Shown piece after piece: positions 53,425-61,691 of a stretch of 64,000 nucleotides of DNA (its first letter is position 1; each line of letters opens with the position of its first letter). The stretch lies in assembly GCF_016595525.1 (NCBI RefSeq), contig NZ_JAENII010000015.1:51397-115396 (forward strand), written 5' to 3'. The translations under genes were made by a program, and so were the position numbers. This DNA is from Haloferula rosea. GTDB lineage: Bacteria > Verrucomicrobiota > Verrucomicrobiia > Verrucomicrobiales > Akkermansiaceae. A model generated the notes under the pieces. The model did no database searches. It saw only the letters and a program-made list of their open reading frames with translations, and was not told the origin of the DNA.

Positions 53425-54489
53425 TTACTGGCGGCCGGTCATCATGGTCCAGTGTTTGCCGGCGATGCCGACGCCGATGACGTTCGGGCCGGAGGCCATC
53501 ATGATGAAGCGGTGGCCGTCGGAGGCGAACCAGCCGTTGTAGGCGGCCTGCGGGCTGGTGGAGCCCATGAAAATGTTCTCGCCGCTGGCTTGTCCCTGGA
53601 ATCCGGCCTTCCGGGCGCGGTCCCACGGGGTTTTCTTTTCGGGGACGGGGGATTCGTGGGCGAAGAACCCGAGCCGGGCCATGTCCTTGGAGTGGCCTTC
53701 GGCGGCGGCGGAAAGCTTTTCCTCGATCCGCAGGGGTGGCAGGCCAAGCACGGCGCGTTCGCCATTGAGGATCTCGGTGAAGTTCTGCATCGCTCCGCTG
53801 CACCATCCGCCGAGCTTGCGGTTGGTCTCGGTGGTTTCCTCGAGCTTGGCATGGGCGTCGCGGGTCTTGATGAAGCGCTCGCGGGCTTTCATCAGGTGGG
53901 AGGCTTCGAAATGATCCTCGAGGACGAACTGGCGGAGGGCGTCATCGTCCATCTCGGAGGTGCTCAGGGTGTCGTCGAAGCGCTCCATTTCGCGGGCGAT
54001 CTCGGCAAGGGCATCGAGGTGGCTGTTGACGGTGGCGTCGAGCTTGGTGGTGTCGGCCTTGGCAATGCGGACGGCCTTCTCGTGGAGCACGGTGAGGTTC
54101 TCCATCTCCTCGCGCAGCATGGCGATCTTCTTGGGCTCCTTTTTCCAGTCCGTGCGGATCAGCGGCATGACGCGGTCTCGCTCGGCGTCGAGTTCTTCGG
54201 CCACCGTGAGGTGTTCGAGGTAGGGGTTGGTGGAGCGGCCGGAGGTGGCGCAGAGTTTGTCGATGGCGGCGCTGTGCGCCTTGCGGGCGACTCCGAGCGA
54301 CTTTTCGTAGTCGTCCATGGCGTCGGGCCCCATTTGCATCCAGGTGCGGTAGGCGGCCTGGCGTTTGGAGGCCTCGGTGGACATCATCCACTGTCCGGCC
54401 TTGCGGGTGAAGTCGGCGGCGGCGCCTGCCTGCTGGGCGGAGGCGGGGAGCGCCAGCCCGAGGGCGAGGACGACGGAGAGGGTTTTCAT
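53425..54489 (-). CDS. Exported CAP/SCP-domain protein
   Basis: 354 residues from ATG 54489 with a signal peptide (TLSVVLALGLALPASA). The first 230 residues are helical. The C-terminal 125 residues form a CAP domain (SAAAEGHSKDMARLGFFAHESP; GENIFMGSTSPQAAYNGWFASDGHRFIMM), with His and Glu in the usual places. CAP proteins are extracellular; roles range from lipid binding to protease-like activity. It is divergent from panD. Confidence 0.83.
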   Translation of the reverse strand: MKTLSVVLALGLALPASAQQAGAAADFTRKAGQWMMSTEASKRQAAYRTWMQMGPDAMDDYEKSLGVARKAHSAAIDKLCATSGRSTNPYLEHLTVAEELDAERDRVMPLIRTDWKKEPKKIAMLREEMENLTVLHEKAVRIAKADTTKLDATVNSHLDALAEIAREMERFDDTLSTSEMDDDALRQFVLEDHFEASHLMKARERFIKTRDAHAKLEETTETNRKLGGWCSGAMQNFTEILNGERAVLGLPPLRIEEKLSAAAEGHSKDMARLGFFAHESPVPEKKTPWDRARKAGFQGQASGENIFMGSTSPQAAYNGWFASDGHRFIMMASGPNVIGVGIAGKHWTMMTGRQ

Positions 54490-54628
54490 GCGCAAGGTTT
54501 AGCGTCCTCGGGGGCGGGTTTCATGCGAAAAATTCCGCGAGCGTTCGGATTCGGGGGAGTGGGTTCAGCGGGCGGCTGCCCCGGGGGCCGGGGGTCGGGC
54601 CGAACGAGGGTTCCGGTGGGCTTCCCGC

Positions 54629-54657
54629 TTGACCGGGGTCGGTGCGGGTGGTTCCGT
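54629..54657 (+). promoter_or_regulatory. Probable promoter of panD
   Basis: TTGACC (54629-54634), a 17-nt spacer and TTCCGT (54652-54657), about 10 nt before the panD ATG. It resembles the ileS promoter in spacing and in the following GTCCGCGC-type sequence. Confidence 0.42.
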
Positions 54658-54667
54658 CCGCGCAGCC

Positions 54668-55015
54668 ATGCTCCGCCAAGTTCTCAAATCCAAGCTGTAT
54701 CAAGCCATGGTCTCGGACTCCATCGTGGACTACGAAGGAAGTATCGAGATTCCGCGTGATTTGATGGAGGAAGCGGACCTGTGGGCGGGGGAAAAGGTGC
54801 TGGTGGCGTCGATCGACACGGCGGCGCGGCTTGAGACCTACGTGCTGCCGGGTGAGCCGGGAACCGGGCGGATCCTGATCAATGGTGGGGCGGCGAACCG
54901 GATCAAGAAGGGGGAGCGGCTGACGATCATGGCCTTCGCGCTGACGGAGACTCCGATCGAGCCGGTCAAGCTGGTGCTCGACGCCGAGAACCGGATTGTT
55001 CGCTCCGGGCGCTGA
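54668..55015 (+). CDS. panD: Aspartate 1-decarboxylase
   Basis: 115 residues from ATG 54668. PanD decarboxylates aspartate to beta-alanine for pantothenate. The self-cleavage site is present: VDYEGS with Gly24-Ser25, which gives the pyruvoyl group. The remaining small barrel (ETYVLPGEPGTGRILINGGAANRI) fits. Length is a little shorter than in E. coli (126). No pan genes are adjacent. Confidence 0.96.
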   Translation: MLRQVLKSKLYQAMVSDSIVDYEGSIEIPRDLMEEADLWAGEKVLVASIDTAARLETYVLPGEPGTGRILINGGAANRIKKGERLTIMAFALTETPIEPVKLVLDAENRIVRSGR

Positions 55016-55105
55016 GAATCCGTGAAAATCGCCGGTTCGGTGGCGGAAATCCGGCTGAAAACCCCGCTTTACATCGTCGGGGACCTCTGACAGTTTCCCG
55101 CCCCC

Positions 55106-55708
55106 ATGATTCTCGCGTCCATCGACTGGCTCTCCATCAGCATCAATTTGCTGCTGATCATCTTTGTGGTCGTCTGCTTGCTTCTCAGCCTGCTGATCCT
55201 CATGCAGCGTCCGAAGCAGGAAGGTCTTGGCGCCGCGTTTGGCTCAGGAATGACTGACCAGATGTTCGGAGCGCGCACGACCAACGTCCTCCAGCGTGGC
55301 ACCGTGTATCTCGGCACGCTTTTCTTCGTGCTCACGCTGACCCTGGCGATTCTCTACGCCCGGCAGAATGAGAACACCAACACGATGGTGAAGGAAGAAG
55401 TGGCTGAAGAGGAAGTGGTGGAGGAAGCGCCCGTCGAGGAGCCTGCTCCGGAAGAGACCACTCCATCCTTGGAAGAAACTCTGGAAGGCAAGATCGATCC
55501 GGTTCCTGCTGAAGAAGCTCCCGTCGAGGAAGCCCCGGCTGAAGAAACACCTGCCGAGGAAGCTCCTGCTGAAGAGGCACCTGCCGAGGAAGCACCTGCT
55601 GAAGAAGCACCTGCTGAAGAAGCACCTGCTGAGGAAGCTCCCGCTGAAGAGGCTCCTGCCGAGGAAGCCCCTGTGGAGGAGACTCCCGCAGAAGAGACCG
55701 GCAACTGA
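55106..55708 (+). CDS. secG: Preprotein translocase subunit SecG with long acidic tail
   Basis: 200 residues from ATG 55106. SecG has two membrane helices (ISINLLLIIFVVVCLLLSLLILM; VYLGTLFFVLTLTLAILYA) around the conserved QRPKQEGLGAAFG loop, and helps SecYEA protein export. The core ends near residue 90. The last 110 residues are a Glu-rich tail containing a repeated PAEEA/PVEE block of 13 units. Typical SecG is about 75-120 residues, so the tail is an unusual extension that would face the cytoplasm or periplasm depending on topology. Confidence 0.92.
   Translation: MILASIDWLSISINLLLIIFVVVCLLLSLLILMQRPKQEGLGAAFGSGMTDQMFGARTTNVLQRGTVYLGTLFFVLTLTLAILYARQNENTNTMVKEEVAEEEVVEEAPVEEPAPEETTPSLEETLEGKIDPVPAEEAPVEEAPAEETPAEEAPAEEAPAEEAPAEEAPAEEAPAEEAPAEEAPAEEAPVEETPAEETGN
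55505..55699 (+). repeat. Coding tandem repeat in secG
   Basis: Thirteen 15-bp units encoding Pro-(Ala/Val)-Glu-Glu-(Ala/Thr). The amino acid pattern is strict while codons vary (GAA/GAG, GCT/GCC), so selection acts on the protein repeat. It can expand or contract in frame. Confidence 0.9.
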
Positions 55709-55937
55709 TCCTTCCGTTAGGGAGGATTCGACATCGGCTTGGTGCGGTTTCAGCGCGTCCGGCGTTTTGGCTGATGGGTCCGGCTGGATGGTTTGGCTTC
55801 CATTGCGGCCGACTTTTATCTAACGGTACCACGGGCGGGGCGTGATGGACGGTGGTCAGCTCATGCAGGCGGTCGTGTCATCGGGAAATCTTGGTGCGCG
55901 AATTGCGTCATTTCCGTCGCTCAAGCCGTAAGGTCCC
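55709..55937 (+). other. Intergenic region secG to rhomboid gene
   Basis: 229 nt without a gene. Just before the rhomboid ATG is TAAGG. A weak TTGCGT-17-CCGTAA candidate is present. No terminator was recognised after secG. Confidence 0.35.
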
Positions 55938-57125
55938 ATGACGACGCCCGATGAATCATGCTCCCAGCCGGTCTGGGCCCGACCCGACGCCTTTGCCGAA
56001 GCGGGCGAGGGATGGGGATGGGTGGATCGCAAGGGGAACCGTCATCCGTGCCGTGACTTCGAGGACCTGACGGAGAGCATCATTGGGGATGCCGGGGCTC
56101 GGGTGGACATGGTGTGGACCCCGAAAGGACCGAATCTGGTGCTGCCGGAGGAGTTGCCGGAATTGCTGCCGGCGCTGAAGGAGGCGCGCCTGCGCTGGGC
56201 AGAGTGGGAGATCGAGGAGGGTCGGCGTCAGATGCTGATCTTCGGCGTGTTCTTTGTCGGGTTCCTGACCTACTCGCTGATCGCGAAGCAGAAGTTGATG
56301 GCCTTCGGGCCGCTGGGTCTGACGCTGCTGCTGTTTCTGATTCTGGGGTTCATCCCGTGGTATCAGGGGATGAAGCGGCGCAAGCGGGCGAGGATGGCGA
56401 TCGAGGGCCAGCTGGAGCCGGACGTGGAGGGTCTGCGTTTCGAGACCTGGCTGCAGCACCAGCGCGCGCCGTACACGCGCCTGCTGTTGGTGACGCTGGG
56501 GGTGGTGGGTCTGGTGCAGGTGGTGGGTCCCGGGAACCTCTTGAGCGACGTGCGGACGGCGGGGCTGACGAAGGTGAATGGGGCGGCTGCCGACTGGTGG
56601 CGGCTGGCGACGGCTCCCTTTCTACATGGGCACTGGCTGCATTTCCTCATGAATGCTTCGGCGCTGGCCTACCTCGGTCGGCGGGTCGAGTTGTTGGCTC
56701 GTTGGCCGCACATGGTGATCGTTTTTGTGCTGGCTGCGTGGGTCGGGGGTGAGGCATCGGCGCGGTTTCTCCCGGGGCCTTCGATCGGGGCCTCCGGGGG
56801 CATCATCGGGCTGCTTGGGTTCCTCATGGTGTTCGAGTCGATGCATCCGGCGCTGGTGCCGGACAGTGTGCGGCGGAGGTTGTTGGCCGGTCTGGTGATG
56901 ACGGCGGCGATCGGGATGGTCGGCTATCGATTCGTCGACAACTGGGCGCACGGAGGTGGCCTGGTGGCGGGCATGGCCTATGCGCTCATCGTCTTCCCGA
57001 AGTCATCCTCGGCGAAGCGGCCGGATCAGACGACGGGGGACCGTTATGCGGGATACGCGGCTCTGGCGGTCTGTGCGGCGGCGGCGGCGTGGGCCGTGCA
57101 GCTGCTGCTCTCGGCCGGTGGATGA
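55938..57125 (+). CDS. Rhomboid-family intramembrane protease
   Basis: 395 residues from ATG 55938, with AAGG about 5 nt upstream. The N-terminal 110 residues are hydrophilic, then two extra helices (LIFGVFFVGFLTYSLIA; GLTLLLFLILGFIPWY) precede the rhomboid core. Catalytic Ser286 lies in GASGGIIG and His338 in NWAHGGGLVAG; the HFLMNASALAYLG block fits helix 2. Rhomboids cut membrane proteins in the bilayer. The catalytic residues are present, so it is likely active. Convergent with the TPR gene after 33 nt. Confidence 0.93.
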   Translation: MTTPDESCSQPVWARPDAFAEAGEGWGWVDRKGNRHPCRDFEDLTESIIGDAGARVDMVWTPKGPNLVLPEELPELLPALKEARLRWAEWEIEEGRRQMLIFGVFFVGFLTYSLIAKQKLMAFGPLGLTLLLFLILGFIPWYQGMKRRKRARMAIEGQLEPDVEGLRFETWLQHQRAPYTRLLLVTLGVVGLVQVVGPGNLLSDVRTAGLTKVNGAAADWWRLATAPFLHGHWLHFLMNASALAYLGRRVELLARWPHMVIVFVLAAWVGGEASARFLPGPSIGASGGIIGLLGFLMVFESMHPALVPDSVRRRLLAGLVMTAAIGMVGYRFVDNWAHGGGLVAGMAYALIVFPKSSSAKRPDQTTGDRYAGYAALAVCAAAAAWAVQLLLSAGG

Positions 57126-57158
57126 CGGAAACCTCGGTGAGTCCCGAGGGGCGGCCGG

Positions 57159-59528
57159 TCAGGGTTTCCAGTTCGGGTACTTCTGCTGAAGTTCGTCGCG
57201 GTACTTCTGGGCGTCGGTCGGCTTGCCTGCCTTCTCGAGGGCCTGGATGAGTTTCAGCAGCGCCTTGGGTTTCACGACGCGGTCGCCGTCGTCCATCAAC
57301 TGGACCGGCAGGATGTAGGAGCGGACGGCTTCTTCCGGTTTGCCCTCGGCGAGGAGGATGTCGCCGCGAAGCATGTGCAGATTGGCTCCGACGCGGCCTT
57401 CCGGGCGAAGGGAGAGACCTTCCTCCACGGACTTGGTGGCATCCTCGTATTTCTTGAGGGCGAGCAGTGCCTTGCCCCGGTCGGTGAGGCCATCGGCCCT
57501 CCAGGCGGGGTCGGTCTCGACCCGCAGGGCGTGGTCGATGGCGGTGATGGCTCCGCCGGGGTCGCCGGATTCGAGCCGGGATTTGCCGAGGAAGCGCCAG
57601 ACTTCCTTGGGGGCAAGATCGGGGTTCTCATCGTCGGCGATGAGGTCGTAGAAGCGGGCGGCATTGCGGAAGTCGTCGCCATTGAATGCCTGATCGGCGG
57701 CCCAGCGCACCAGAGGTTCGGGCAATTCCGTGGCGTAGTCTTTCTCGAGAGCGATGCCGACCTCGGTGATCAGTTCGGTGGCATTCTTCTCCGCCAAGTA
57801 CACCAAGCATAGTAGCAGGCCGGCGTGTTTGGTGTAGCGTTCGGGAGCGAGTTCGCGGGCCTTCTTGAGATACGGGATGGCTTCGGCTCCGCGGTTGGTC
57901 TTCACCATGCCCCAGCCGGCCCAGTAGGCGGCCTTGGCGGACGAGGCGGTGTCGGCGCCGGGCACGTTCTTGAGGAATTCGAGGTAGCGCGAGACCATGG
58001 CATCCAGCTGGCCGGACTCCTTGGCGATGGTGGCTCCTTCGAGGTAGGCGAGGGTGAGCAGGGCGGGGTCCTTGCTGGTTTCGACGAGCTTGTCGAAGTC
58101 CTGCATGGCCTTGGCGACGTCCCCGATGGCTGCGTAGGAGCGGCCGCGTGCCGCGAGGGCGAGGGGGATCTTCTCGTCTCCGGGGAAGTCCTCGATGAAT
58201 TCGCTCAGTGATTTGGCGGCGGCTTCGGGGTCGTTGGCTTCGGCGAGGCAGCGACCCCGCTTGTAGAGCATGCCGGGGCGGTTCTTTTCCGAAAGCATGG
58301 CGGGATCGATGTCCCGATAGACTTCGGCAGCCTCGACGTTTTTCCCTTCGTCGTAGAGGGTTTCCGCCTTCATGAGGAGGGCGGTGTGGATCTTGGGATC
58401 ACGCGGGCGGGATTTCCCGTAAAGGTCGAGGAAGGCTTCGACCTGATCGAGCACGTGGCGACCTTCGATGCGGAAGAAGCAGAGCAGGCGGAAGTAGGTG
58501 GCCTCGAAGGCGTAGTCGGACTCGGCGGGCATGAGCCGTTCGACTTCGCGGAAAAGAGGGAGCGCGTCGGCATTCCGATCGAGCATCATGTAGGCGCGTG
58601 CGGCGAGCATCAGGCGCCGGGCCTCGCGGTCGCCCTCGCTCTTGGCGAGGTTGCGGGTGAAGATCTGGATGACCTCGCGGTAGCGCTTCTGGTCGAAGCG
58701 TGCGGCCATCATGGCGATCTGGGCATCGGCGCGGAATTCCTCCATCCCCGGGGTGGTGAGGATGATGTTGAAGTAGCGGTCCGAGCGGTCGGCATCGCCC
58801 AGGCGGGCGGCGACGGCTCCGGCCTTGAGCGCGGCGGCTCCGCGGGTGGCCTGGGTGTCTGGCGAGCTCACGACCTGATCGAGCAGGCTCATGGCCTCGG
58901 CGAGTTTGCCGTCATCGGCGAGCAGGCCGCCGTAGTCGACGATGGCCTTGCCGCGGTAGGGGTTGGCGCCATCGGTATCGGCGATGACGGCGCGGAAGTA
59001 GGACGATGCCTTCTTGTCCTGCTGGAGCATCTGGAAGCTCTTGCCGGCGTAGTAGAGTCCGCGCTGGCGATCGCTGGCCTTGGTGGCGATTTTCGACAGC
59101 TTGTCGAAGAGGGTGGCGGCGAGGGCGTACTGGCGGTTGTTGAAGTGATCGGCGGCCAGCATGTAGGCGGCTGCGGCGGCGTAGCGACCCTTGCCGAAGC
59201 GGTTCAGCAGCGAGTGGAAGCAGCGCTTGGCGTCTTCGATGCGGCCGGTCGAGTAGTAGGACTGACCGAGGTACCACCAAGCGGCTTCGGCATTGGCGTG
59301 GCGGGGGAAGTCGTTCAGGTAGCGGGTGAAAATCTCGATGGAGCGGCCATAGAGGTCGAACTGGGTGGCTCCGGTCGAGCGTTTCGCGGATTCGTAGACG
59401 TTGCGCCCGTGTTGGAACCAATCCTGGCCCGCGTCCCTCTGCAGGGCGGGGTCGACGGGCTGGGCTCGGGGTGCCTGGGCCACGAGGGAGGCAGGGACGA
59501 GCAGGAGAATCGCGGCGAGGCGGCGCAT
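57159..59528 (-). CDS. Large exported TPR protein
   Basis: 789 residues from ATG 59528 with a signal peptide (MRRLAAILLLVPASLVAQ). Nearly the whole length is tetratricopeptide repeats (for example NAEAAWWYLGQSYYSTGRIEDAKRCF; AAYWAGWGMVKTNRGAEAIPYLKKARE). It ends KYPNWKP. It is downstream of exbB-exbD in one operon, a layout like TonB/Tol-type systems where a TPR protein forms the periplasmic or outer-membrane partner. The exact role is inferred from this context. Confidence 0.87.
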   Translation of the reverse strand: MRRLAAILLLVPASLVAQAPRAQPVDPALQRDAGQDWFQHGRNVYESAKRSTGATQFDLYGRSIEIFTRYLNDFPRHANAEAAWWYLGQSYYSTGRIEDAKRCFHSLLNRFGKGRYAAAAAYMLAADHFNNRQYALAATLFDKLSKIATKASDRQRGLYYAGKSFQMLQQDKKASSYFRAVIADTDGANPYRGKAIVDYGGLLADDGKLAEAMSLLDQVVSSPDTQATRGAAALKAGAVAARLGDADRSDRYFNIILTTPGMEEFRADAQIAMMAARFDQKRYREVIQIFTRNLAKSEGDREARRLMLAARAYMMLDRNADALPLFREVERLMPAESDYAFEATYFRLLCFFRIEGRHVLDQVEAFLDLYGKSRPRDPKIHTALLMKAETLYDEGKNVEAAEVYRDIDPAMLSEKNRPGMLYKRGRCLAEANDPEAAAKSLSEFIEDFPGDEKIPLALAARGRSYAAIGDVAKAMQDFDKLVETSKDPALLTLAYLEGATIAKESGQLDAMVSRYLEFLKNVPGADTASSAKAAYWAGWGMVKTNRGAEAIPYLKKARELAPERYTKHAGLLLCLVYLAEKNATELITEVGIALEKDYATELPEPLVRWAADQAFNGDDFRNAARFYDLIADDENPDLAPKEVWRFLGKSRLESGDPGGAITAIDHALRVETDPAWRADGLTDRGKALLALKKYEDATKSVEEGLSLRPEGRVGANLHMLRGDILLAEGKPEEAVRSYILPVQLMDDGDRVVKPKALLKLIQALEKAGKPTDAQKYRDELQQKYPNWKP

Positions 59529-59575
59529 GGTCGGAGTTTCACGGATGATCCGGTATTTGCAAGCCACAGGGCTGC

Positions 59576-59995
59576 CTACTCGGAAGGTCGTGGCTTTTCG
59601 GTGGCGAAGGAGATGTTCCAGATGCCGGCCTGCTGGCAGGTATCGATCACCTCGACAATCCGCTGGAATGGCGTGGTGGCATCTCCCCGGACCCGGACAG
59701 GTTGGTTCTCATGCTGAAGCGCGATCGCGGACAAGGTTTGTTTCAATTGTGCCTTGTTCTTGGTTTCGCCCCAGACGGTGACGGTGCCATCGACGCGCAC
59801 GTTGAGGATGATTTCGCCGAGAACGCGCTGGGGATCCGCGCCTTCCTCGGAGGTGGGCACGGCGATGCGGAGGTCCATTTCCTCCCGCGAAAACTGCCAG
59901 GTGACGATGAAGAAAATCAGCAGCAGGAACACGATGTCGATCATCGGTGCGATCTGCATCCCCGTATTCTGGGGCTCTCGTGTCTGAAATTTCAT
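59576..59995 (-). CDS. ExbD/TolR-family biopolymer transport protein
   Basis: 139 residues from ATG 59995. The single membrane helix has the conserved Asp in APMIDIVFLLLIFFIV, which couples proton flow. The C-terminal periplasmic domain has the ILNVRVDGTV block. It pairs with the ExbB-type protein whose stop overlaps its start (ATGA). The complex likely energises TonB-dependent receptors such as the one at 42.5 kb. Confidence 0.95.
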   Translation of the reverse strand: MKFQTREPQNTGMQIAPMIDIVFLLLIFFIVTWQFSREEMDLRIAVPTSEEGADPQRVLGEIILNVRVDGTVTVWGETKNKAQLKQTLSAIALQHENQPVRVRGDATTPFQRIVEVIDTCQQAGIWNISFATEKPRPSE

Positions 59996-60834
59996 CAGAT
60001 GCCGTGAAGGTCCGGCCGATCATCGGACAGCGGGGAAGGGACGGGCATGGCGTATTCGTCGGCGCGGCGTGGTTGCTGGGCCGGCGGCGACTGGGCGGGG
60101 GCCTGACGCTGCACCTGGGCGTGGAGCATGGCCATCAGGTGGGTGGTGGCGGCCTCCAGCTCGGACACGTATTTCTGCACCCGGCCACGGAAGATGGAGT
60201 AGAAGACGAGGGAGGGAATGCCGATCGCGAGGCCGGTGGCGGTGGTGACGAGTGCTTCGGACACGCCGGAAGCGAGGCCCATCTGTTTCACTCCGGCGTA
60301 GGTGGAGATCTCGAGGAAGGACTTGATCATGCCCAGCACGGTGCCGAGCAGGCCGATCATCGGGGCGATCGAGCCGATGTCGGACAGGTAGGTGATGCGG
60401 GAGCTGAGCATGCCGGCTTGGCGTGAGCCCTCGGATTCCGCGATTTCCCGGATCTCGCCGAAGGTCGACGAGCTGTTCTTGGTCATGAATTCCAAGCTCT
60501 TCTGGGTGATGCGCGCCATGCACTGGTTCTGGCGGTGGCAGTAGCCGATCAGGCCGAGGAAATCGCGTTTCCGGATCATGGCCTCGGCGGTGTTCATGAA
60601 ACGGTCGCTGACCACCGTATTGCGGCGGATGGTCATGAGGTAGAGGAGGATGAGGACCATCGCCACCACCGACAGCAGGGCGAGGGGATACATCATGATC
60701 CCGCCCTGATCGATGATCTGCATGAAATCGAGCTCGGTGAAGCCTCCGGGCTGGTCCGTTGCGGCCTCCTCCTGGGCAATGGCAGGGAGCGCGGTCAGGA
60801 GGACGGCGGCTGGGATCAAGGTGGAAAACTTCAT
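59995..60834 (-). CDS. MotA/TolQ/ExbB-family proton channel protein
   Basis: 279 residues from ATG 60834. A cleavable signal (STLIPAAVLLTALPAIAQ) precedes three helices with the conserved block GSIAPMIGLLGTVLGMIKSF and the later EALVTTATGLAIGIPSLVFY. The C-terminal tail is Pro/Gln-rich. It forms the proton channel with ExbD. An exported leader ahead of ExbB is common in this phylum. A leftward promoter candidate lies just upstream. Confidence 0.95.
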   Translation of the reverse strand: MKFSTLIPAAVLLTALPAIAQEEAATDQPGGFTELDFMQIIDQGGIMMYPLALLSVVAMVLILLYLMTIRRNTVVSDRFMNTAEAMIRKRDFLGLIGYCHRQNQCMARITQKSLEFMTKNSSSTFGEIREIAESEGSRQAGMLSSRITYLSDIGSIAPMIGLLGTVLGMIKSFLEISTYAGVKQMGLASGVSEALVTTATGLAIGIPSLVFYSIFRGRVQKYVSELEAATTHLMAMLHAQVQRQAPAQSPPAQQPRRADEYAMPVPSPLSDDRPDLHGI

Positions 60835-60849
60835 ATCGAGGCGCAGGAA

Positions 60850-60877
60850 AGCTTATCGAAGCATGCAAACAACGCAA
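60850..60877 (-). promoter_or_regulatory. Probable promoter of exbB-exbD-TPR
   Basis: Read leftward: TTGCGT (60877-60872), 16-nt spacer, TAAGCT (60855-60850). The start point would lie about 10 nt before the exbB ATG. Confidence 0.42.
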
Positions 60878-60986
60878 GGCTACCGGCAGGACGGGCCGAT
60901 ACGTCGCCCGCGGGCCGGATGTTTCGCCAATGGGGCGCGGCAGCGGGCTATCGGGGCGGCGCGAAGGGGGGGCCGCAGGACGCAGG

Positions 60987-61280
60987 TCAGATCAGGCGCA
61001 CGATGGAGAGCACGACCACGGCGAAAAAGGAAAGCACGAGGACGGTGCCGGGGATGAGGGCTCCCTGGAGGACGAGGAAGAACAGGCAACTGCGCAGGAA
61101 GGTCCGCTGGGGGCGGGTGCCGCGGTAGCGGACCTTGAGCTCGAGATAGGCCTGGAGGACGACGATCCCGATCAGGGAGATCACCCAGGCGATGAGGAGC
61201 AGGAGGAAGGGATCGAGGGGTCCGAGGGAAAATCTGATGACCCTTTCGGCCCAGAGCGCGTACAGGGCGATGCCCGACAA
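60987..61280 (-). CDS. Small membrane protein of unknown function
   Basis: About 97 residues from TTG 61280. Two or three hydrophobic helices (FLLLLIAWVISLIGIVVLQA; TFLRSCLFFLVLQGALIPG) and a basic loop. The in-frame sequence upstream of the TTG (TLGFRWLNIALGLFPAL) looks protein-like but has no ATG, so the true start is doubtful. No family recognised. Confidence 0.45.
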   Translation of the reverse strand: MSGIALYALWAERVIRFSLGPLDPFLLLLIAWVISLIGIVVLQAYLELKVRYRGTRPQRTFLRSCLFFLVLQGALIPGTVLVLSFFAVVVLSIVRLI

Positions 61281-61691
61281 GGCCGGGAACAGGCCGAGGG
61301 CGATATTCAGCCAGCGGAAGCCGAGGGTGTCATGGGCCGATACGTTGTAAGGATACCGAGTGATGGCATGTCTCTAACGCATGGGACCTGATTCGGCCAG
61401 CCGTGGTCAGCAGAATTTGTCGTGCAGGATATGCAGTCCGAGGAGGTGGTTGAGGAGGGCATCCTTGCGCCCGCATCTGCCGGGTCGATGATGTGATGAG
61501 GGACCTCGATGAGCTGAGTGACACCAGCATCGTCGGCATCATCACCCAGCATCACTGACGGTCCGGGTGGGTCGCTGGCTCCAACTGCCCCCTTGCCTTG
61601 GGGCGGTGCTTCATCCATCCTTGAGGTAATCCTCCAGCGGTGTGCCGTGAACTACTAAGGACGCTGGAGGTCCATCACCCTGCCCGATCCG
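61281..61691. other. Intergenic region upstream of the CbpA-like gene
   Basis: 411 nt without a confident gene. A few open frames show weak protein-like patches, such as KDALLNHLLGLHILHDKFC near 61420-61480 on the minus strand, perhaps a decayed gene. The last part contains an inverted repeat before cbpA. Confidence 0.4.
61631..61680 (+). promoter_or_regulatory. Inverted repeat upstream of the DnaJ/CbpA-like gene
   Basis: CCTCCAGCG (61631-61639) and CGCTGGAGG (61672-61680) pair perfectly over 9 bp around 32 nt, 11 nt before the ATG. It is unlike the CIRCE element. It may be an operator or an mRNA stem. Confidence 0.42.

Noticed and set aside
55354..55704. Minus-strand 116-codon Ala/Ser/Gly frame opposite the secG tail
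   Set aside because: It merely mirrors the 15-bp coding repeat of secG.
61307..61618. 103-codon minus-strand frame upstream of the small membrane gene
   Set aside because: No start context, low protein character and no match to a family; patches in another frame look like decayed coding at best.
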